NCBI GenBank assembly: GCA_036897485.1 | Contig: JAYMTF010001084.1 | Coordinates: forward strand, 1 to 26,497 | Direction: 5' to 3' | From: Pelargonium nanum | Taxonomy: Eukaryota; Streptophyta; Magnoliopsida; Geraniales; Geraniaceae | DNA: 26,497 nt | Shown: in pieces, positions 22,848 through 26,497 of the stretch | Position numbering within the stretch: the first letter of the stretch is position 1 | How the letters are laid out: each line of letters opens with the position of its first letter | Translations under genes and position numbers: made by a program | The notes under the pieces: model-generated | Seen by the model: only the letters and a program-made list of their open reading frames with translations | The model's database searches: none | Told to the model about the DNA's origin: nothing

Positions 22848-23072
22848 AGGAAGTGATCAGTCAACTTACAATCTGTGAAAAGAATGGAGCTTTTTGGCCA
22901 GAGAGAAATGAGAGGTAATGATCCTATCCTATCTCCAGAACTCAAAAATCTGAGCTTTATCAGGAAGTGATCAGTCACCCTACAATCTGTGAAAAGAATG
23001 GAGCTTTTTTGCCAGAGAGAAATGAGAGGTAATGATCCTATCTCAAGAACTCAAAAACCTGTGCTTTATCAA
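22848..23072. repeat. 114-bp tandem duplication between CUE and DVL genes
   Basis: AGGAAGTGATCAGTCA, then TACAATCTGTGAAAAGAATG, GGCCAGAGAGAAATGAGAGG, AACTCAAAAA and GCTTTATCA, begins at 22848 and again at 22962 with few differences. This is the second tandem pair within 500 bp. Confidence 0.92.
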
Positions 23073-23486
23073 TGTGACTAGAACTAATGTACAACTTCGC
23101 TAGCTTTTTGCCTTTCTTGCCTTCAGCAGTCACTGAAATATATATTGAGTTAGCGTTTGGATTAGACTTTTTGTTCAGAATGGGAATGAAGGATCGGTTC
23201 ATATTTGGATAATGTATTTTAGATCATGGACCCGTTCTCATTCCTATTCTTGATTCTCATTCTCATTCCAAATTTTCTAATCCAAGCTCTACCAGTAAAG
23301 AAATAACCCAAAAGAGACCAATTTGCAGAATTGAACTGAAACATCCCAAAAGGTGTTATATTATGAACTTTCTTTCTATATGATACAAGTATTTGTACAA
23401 AACTACCAGACACCAAAACCTTCTTTTTCATCTATACACTCACTATGTGGAGAGACCTTCCTGCAGTGTTGCCATCAAGAAAAGCT

Positions 23487-23627
23487 CTACTCATGCCAAC
23501 AGAGAAGAATCACAGCACATCTCCAAATAACATAAAGACGCGACCGTTGCTCTCTAATGTGCCTCGAACACCTCTGCCATGGCCGGACCTTGAAGCTCCT
23601 GGGAAAGAAAGAGGTAGATTCTGCCAT
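23487..23627 (-). CDS. DVL/RTFL: DVL/ROTUNDIFOLIA-like (RTFL) small peptide, 46 aa
   Basis: An intronless 46-codon frame on the minus strand begins MAESTSFFPRSFKVRPW and continues with QRCSRHIREQRSRLYVI and WRCAVILLCWHE before TAG. The C-terminal block of Cys-Ser, (K/R)EQR-RLY-I, RRC-like and LLCWH is the conserved RTF domain of plant DVL/RTFL peptides, which are plasma-membrane-associated and limit polar cell proliferation when overexpressed. Length fits the short members of the family. Codon 1 is the natural ATG; a TATA-like CTATTTAAGG at 23713-23722 lies about 90 bp upstream, giving a short leader. A longer open frame on the opposite strand (23445-23639) is unrelated to any family and is its shadow. 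Which of the many paralogues it is cannot be decided here. Confidence 0.88.
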   Translation of the reverse strand: MAESTSFFPRSFKVRPWQRCSRHIREQRSRLYVIWRCAVILLCWHE

Positions 23628-23712
23628 TTCTCTCTTTGACTTTACTGTAAATGATAGTTTCTTCTTCTGGGTTTTGCTTGTGGCTTGAAGGACTCTTGGG
23701 GGGCTGAAAGGT

Positions 23713-23722
23713 CCTTAAATAG
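23713..23722 (-). promoter_or_regulatory. TATA-like box of the DVL-like gene
   Basis: On the minus strand the sequence reads CTATTTAAGG about 90 bp before the ATG at 23627. A start site about 30 bp downstream would give a leader of roughly 60 nt. The position and match are good; use is inferred. Confidence 0.55.
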
Positions 23723-23727
23723 GAGAT

Positions 23728-25880
23728 AGGATCATTGGCAGATATCTGAGTGAGGACTCATCAAATATGTGGTGGGTGTGAAATTTTTTTTGGGGTTTTG
23801 GTCAGATCAGTGGTGGGCAAGAGCTAATACAAGACCCTACTGGTCCAAATAAGATGATAATGCCATGGCAATTTGCTTGTCTCCTTGCCTAACCCAATTG
23901 ACACAGACTTGTCATCAACTTCTAGCTCTTGTGGGTCAACCCTGTCTCTCTTCTCTTCAAGTTTCTCTATACATTACATGCATTGGTAGCCATTAGATAC
24001 AGAATCAGAACCTTTTGTATATACAACACATGCTCTTAGACAGTTGTGAACATTTTTTCAATGGCAAATAAAGCATAAGATTCATCTGTCTTCAATTTGT
24101 GTGTCAGTGTTAATACAAATATTCTTCTTCCACCCTCCTAGCTTACTTGTTTTTCGAGTTTGTTTGGTAACATTACTGAAAAATTGTGGAGTTGTATTAA
24201 AGTTAATTATGCTCGGTAAATTACTAAATTGACAACTGTAAGGGAGTTGGAAGTTGAGATTAGTGTAATAGTGTGATTGAAAAATCAGGTCGACTAAATA
24301 TTCATTTTACAAAATAAATGTTGCAGGTTTCAGTTCTTTCAATTGAAGATCAGGTTGACCAAATATTACCTCAATATTACGAGGGCAAGAAGATCAATTG
24401 CATATATCTATCCTCCTTAAAGTTCAACAAAAATCTTACAAGAGGCTAACGGCTCTTGAAAAACGAGCTCCTTCGACGAGTCATTTTTTTGTCAAACAAA
24501 CTACTGTAGTTGTCTTTTAAGTTTTGTTTAATGGTATAAAAATCATACTGATTCTATCAAGATTTGACCCCTAGGTCAACTATTTGTTAACTATTTAGTT
24601 TTAAAAAATATAAATTAAATTAGCACTTAACAATAATGGCTTGACCTCAAGACTAAACAACATTAGGTACATCATGGTGGCCTTTTTAAGATGTGAAAGG
24701 CTATATATACAATGTATAAACTAACAACAATTTAATTAATAAAAAGAAGAAAAAAAAGTAGTTGGAATGAGATCATGAAAGCTTGTTTGTTATGTTAAGA
24801 TCAGTGTGTGGGTGTTGTAGATGAGTCATCACATTAATGAGTTAAATACTCTAATCCATAATCAATCATCATTGCTATTATTATATTTGACTGAAAAGCA
24901 TCATTAAATCAATTGAGATTTTATTTCATTATTAACTATTAAGTATAGTCCAATGACCAATAAGGATTTAAAGGTAAAAGAACTATTCAATTTTTATTAA
25001 TGTTGCTATAAGGAGAGTACCAATTCATGAAAAATATGATCAAGTTATGTTATATAACACTTCAGACTTCACAACGGTGGTCTAAACGGGCTGCTTGACC
25101 ATGCAGACGTTGATGGTTTATATGCTTATGTGATCGGAATGAGTTAATGTTTGGTTGGCGCACTCAAAACAATCAAAACAGATTGTCTTTGCCCTTCACT
25201 TACTCGTTTTGGGACATTTCGAAGTTGTTTATATGGTGTTTTGAGCTTCTTCTTTTTTATTGTTTTGAGACATAGTTAGGACAATTTTTTAATTTCGTTT
25301 ATTAGTTTTTGGCAATTTCGTTTTCCGACGTGTTGTACTTGCATTATCGTTCGGTTTATTTTCATTTCTACATAATCTATGCATCATATATTATAGCCAT
25401 TATTTTACATTAGAGAAACACATGACAACACTCTAGTCGCCAAACATACAATTGCATGAGTTTCATGTTCCGGCTACTTTAAGTTGTTAATTTATCAAAC
25501 ATAACTAACTGACTTTTGTGAATAATTGTGTCCAGCTATTGAGAAGTTTTGCCAAACAACACCAAATATATACATCATCTTCCATTGTAAGTCTGTTGAG
25601 ATAGATTAGCAATAATAACCATCTCAAACACTTAGGAACACTTTTCGTATCAAATATCACATAAAACTAATCTCCTGATATTACATTGTTGAAATTAACC
25701 TAAGAACTATAACATATGTAGATGAAGAAACCGATGGTCACGTGCAGGTTGTCGGGTTGAATTGAACATGTTGCCGGCCACTTTTCATTGCCGGCTTTGA
25801 CTAAAACAAAACAAAACAAAACCAGTCATTACAATCCTCTTCCTCTTCCTCATCTTTTTTCAAGCTCTTCAACAACAACG
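23728..25880. other. Long AT-rich intergenic region, no recognised gene
   Basis: No coding sequence, RNA gene or transposon could be recognised on either strand. Small details are a 19-bp near-repeat, ATCAGGTYGACYAAATATT, at about 24286 and 24350, and an ACAAAACAAAACAAAAC tract near 25803-25820. Confidence 0.6.
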
Positions 25881-25904
25881 TTACATTAACATTATTAAAC
25901 ACAT

Positions 25905-26012
25905 TGGGCCCAGCCCAGCTCCTAAAGTAGTGGCTTCACTTTGCTACACGTGTCATTTCTTCTGTCTATGTCCGGGCCCATTTACAAATATTGGGCCTTG
26001 CCCACGTGACAA
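25905..26012 (+). promoter_or_regulatory. Cluster of GGCCCA (site II-like) and CACGTG/ACGT elements
   Basis: Within 110 bp there are TTGGGCCCAGCCCAG, CCGGGCCCATTT and ATTGGGCCTTG, together with CTACACGTGTC and GCCCACGTGAC. GGGCCCA/TGGGCC words are TCP-type site II motifs typical of promoters active in dividing cells, and CACGTG words are G-box or ABRE-like. Density is well above that of the surrounding AT-rich DNA. They likely belong to a plus-strand gene starting near or after the window end, though either direction is possible. Confidence 0.55.
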
Positions 26013-26053
26013 AACCATGTCGTTTTGCTGCACAAATCAACATACATATATGT

Positions 26054-26103
26054 GTTAAACTTGGTGAGGATGCACTAGGTGATGCCACCTCATCAAGTTT
26101 AAC
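26054..26103. other. 16-bp inverted repeat (hairpin)
   Basis: GTTAAACTTGGTGAGG at 26054-26069 and CCTCATCAAGTTTAAC at 26088-26103 pair over 16 positions with one G-T exception, around an 18-base loop. It lies about 50 bp past the GGCCCA/CACGTG cluster. It could be a protein-binding palindrome, a transcript hairpin or a tiny mobile-element relic. Confidence 0.8.
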
Positions 26104-26399
26104 ATTTTCTAGCCTTCTCATTGAGTGACCTTTCATATTTCATAGGTTACAAATATTAACCCTATTAACTAATAGTAATTAGTAATAGTATTAGATATAT
26201 CTATCACTAATATATATAGGATGTAGTACTATAGAAGAAGGCTACATATCTAAGCATATACTCAAGTACCTTAAGCTAATAGGAGTCCCAAGTAATTGAA
26301 AAGTCACAAGTGATTTTCATTTTCTATATATTTCTACATGTACAACAAACTCACTACAAAAGAGCAAGATTTCTAATGGAATGACAAGAAGCTTTGAAC

Positions 26400-26497
26400 A
26401 TGTCATTTTCTACTATTTTTTTGAGTTCTCAAGTCTTCATTCTTCTCAACTTTTCTCTCTTAAATCTGACATCATTTCATATGATTATTTCAGCATA
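26400..26497 (+). CDS. Possible start of a further plus-strand gene (partial, tentative)
   Basis: An ATG at 26400 opens a frame to the window end that reads MSFSTIFLSSQVFILLNFSL and then LNLTSFHMIISA, hydrophobic like a signal peptide. A TATA-like CTATATATTTC lies near 26323-26333. Against it, two earlier ATGs occur: 26376 opens a two-codon frame (Met-Glu-stop), and 26381 opens a different frame, also open to the end. The last bases (TTATTTCAG then CATA, preceded by a pyrimidine-rich tract and CTGAC) could equally be an intron acceptor. I recognise no family. Confidence 0.25.
   Translation, partial: MSFSTIFLSSQVFILLNFSLLNLTSFHMIISA

Larger units (their letters stand above)
22217..23486. other. 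Convergent 3' region between CUE and DVL-like genes
   Basis: Must contain the 3' ends of the plus-strand CUE gene and the minus-strand micropeptide gene. Apart from the two tandem duplications it shows no recognisable gene. Confidence 0.6.

Noticed and set aside
23445..23639. A 64-codon plus-strand frame over the DVL-like gene
   Set aside because: It resembles no family, while the opposite strand encodes a clear DVL/RTFL peptide, so it is a shadow.
1..26497. CRISPR arrays, bacterial operons, phage modules or rRNA genes
   Set aside because: The window is plant nuclear DNA. No regularly spaced short repeats with unique spacers, no operon-like gene packing and no rRNA sequence were seen.

Overview
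This is nuclear genomic DNA of a flowering plant, most likely a eudicot. Genes are split by many short AT-rich GT-AG introns, intergenic DNA is AT-rich with microsatellites and decayed retroelement pieces, and every recognisable protein belongs to a plant family. I cannot name the species.

Layout, left to right. (1) 23-450 (+): last exon of a HOTHEAD/mandelonitrile-lyase-like GMC oxidoreductase; the rest lies outside the window. (2) 1008-8628 (-): a complete eight-exon ARL1-type small GTPase gene, convergent with (1). Its introns 4 to 6 are large and carry repeat and retroelement-like material, and exon 4 is only 19 nt. (3) 8629-12075: intergenic, with the ARL1 promoter, a Ty3/gypsy gag relic, a GGA/GAA microsatellite and unidentified sequence. 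(4) 12076-17286 (+): a complete thirteen-exon CNNM/CorC-type membrane protein (DUF21 plus a CBS pair), whose intron 1 holds a roughly 300-bp unit in three tandem copies. (5) 19138-22216 (+): a complete nine-coding-exon CUE-domain protein of 654 residues with a duplicated exon, a 40-residue internal repeat, a coiled coil and a WDWL tail. (6) 23487-23627 (-): an intronless 46-codon DVL/ROTUNDIFOLIA-like peptide gene on the strand opposite a longer but meaningless open frame. (7) 23628-26497: a long AT-rich intergenic stretch ending in a promoter-like block (GGGCCCA and CACGTG motifs, TATA-like boxes) and possibly the first codons of a further plus-strand gene.

The genes do not form a pathway. 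They are independent plant loci: surface/cuticle-type oxidoreductase, Golgi GTPase, divalent-cation membrane protein, ubiquitin-binding protein and growth-regulating micropeptide. Splice junctions were chosen so that reading frame and family similarity are both kept; for ARL1 (182 codons), CNNM (498) and CUE (654) all junctions close with no internal stop. I found no clearly new biological system. The most informative oddities are the repeated copying of exon-intron junctions (CNNM intron 1 and CUE exons 3/4) and the small DVL gene.
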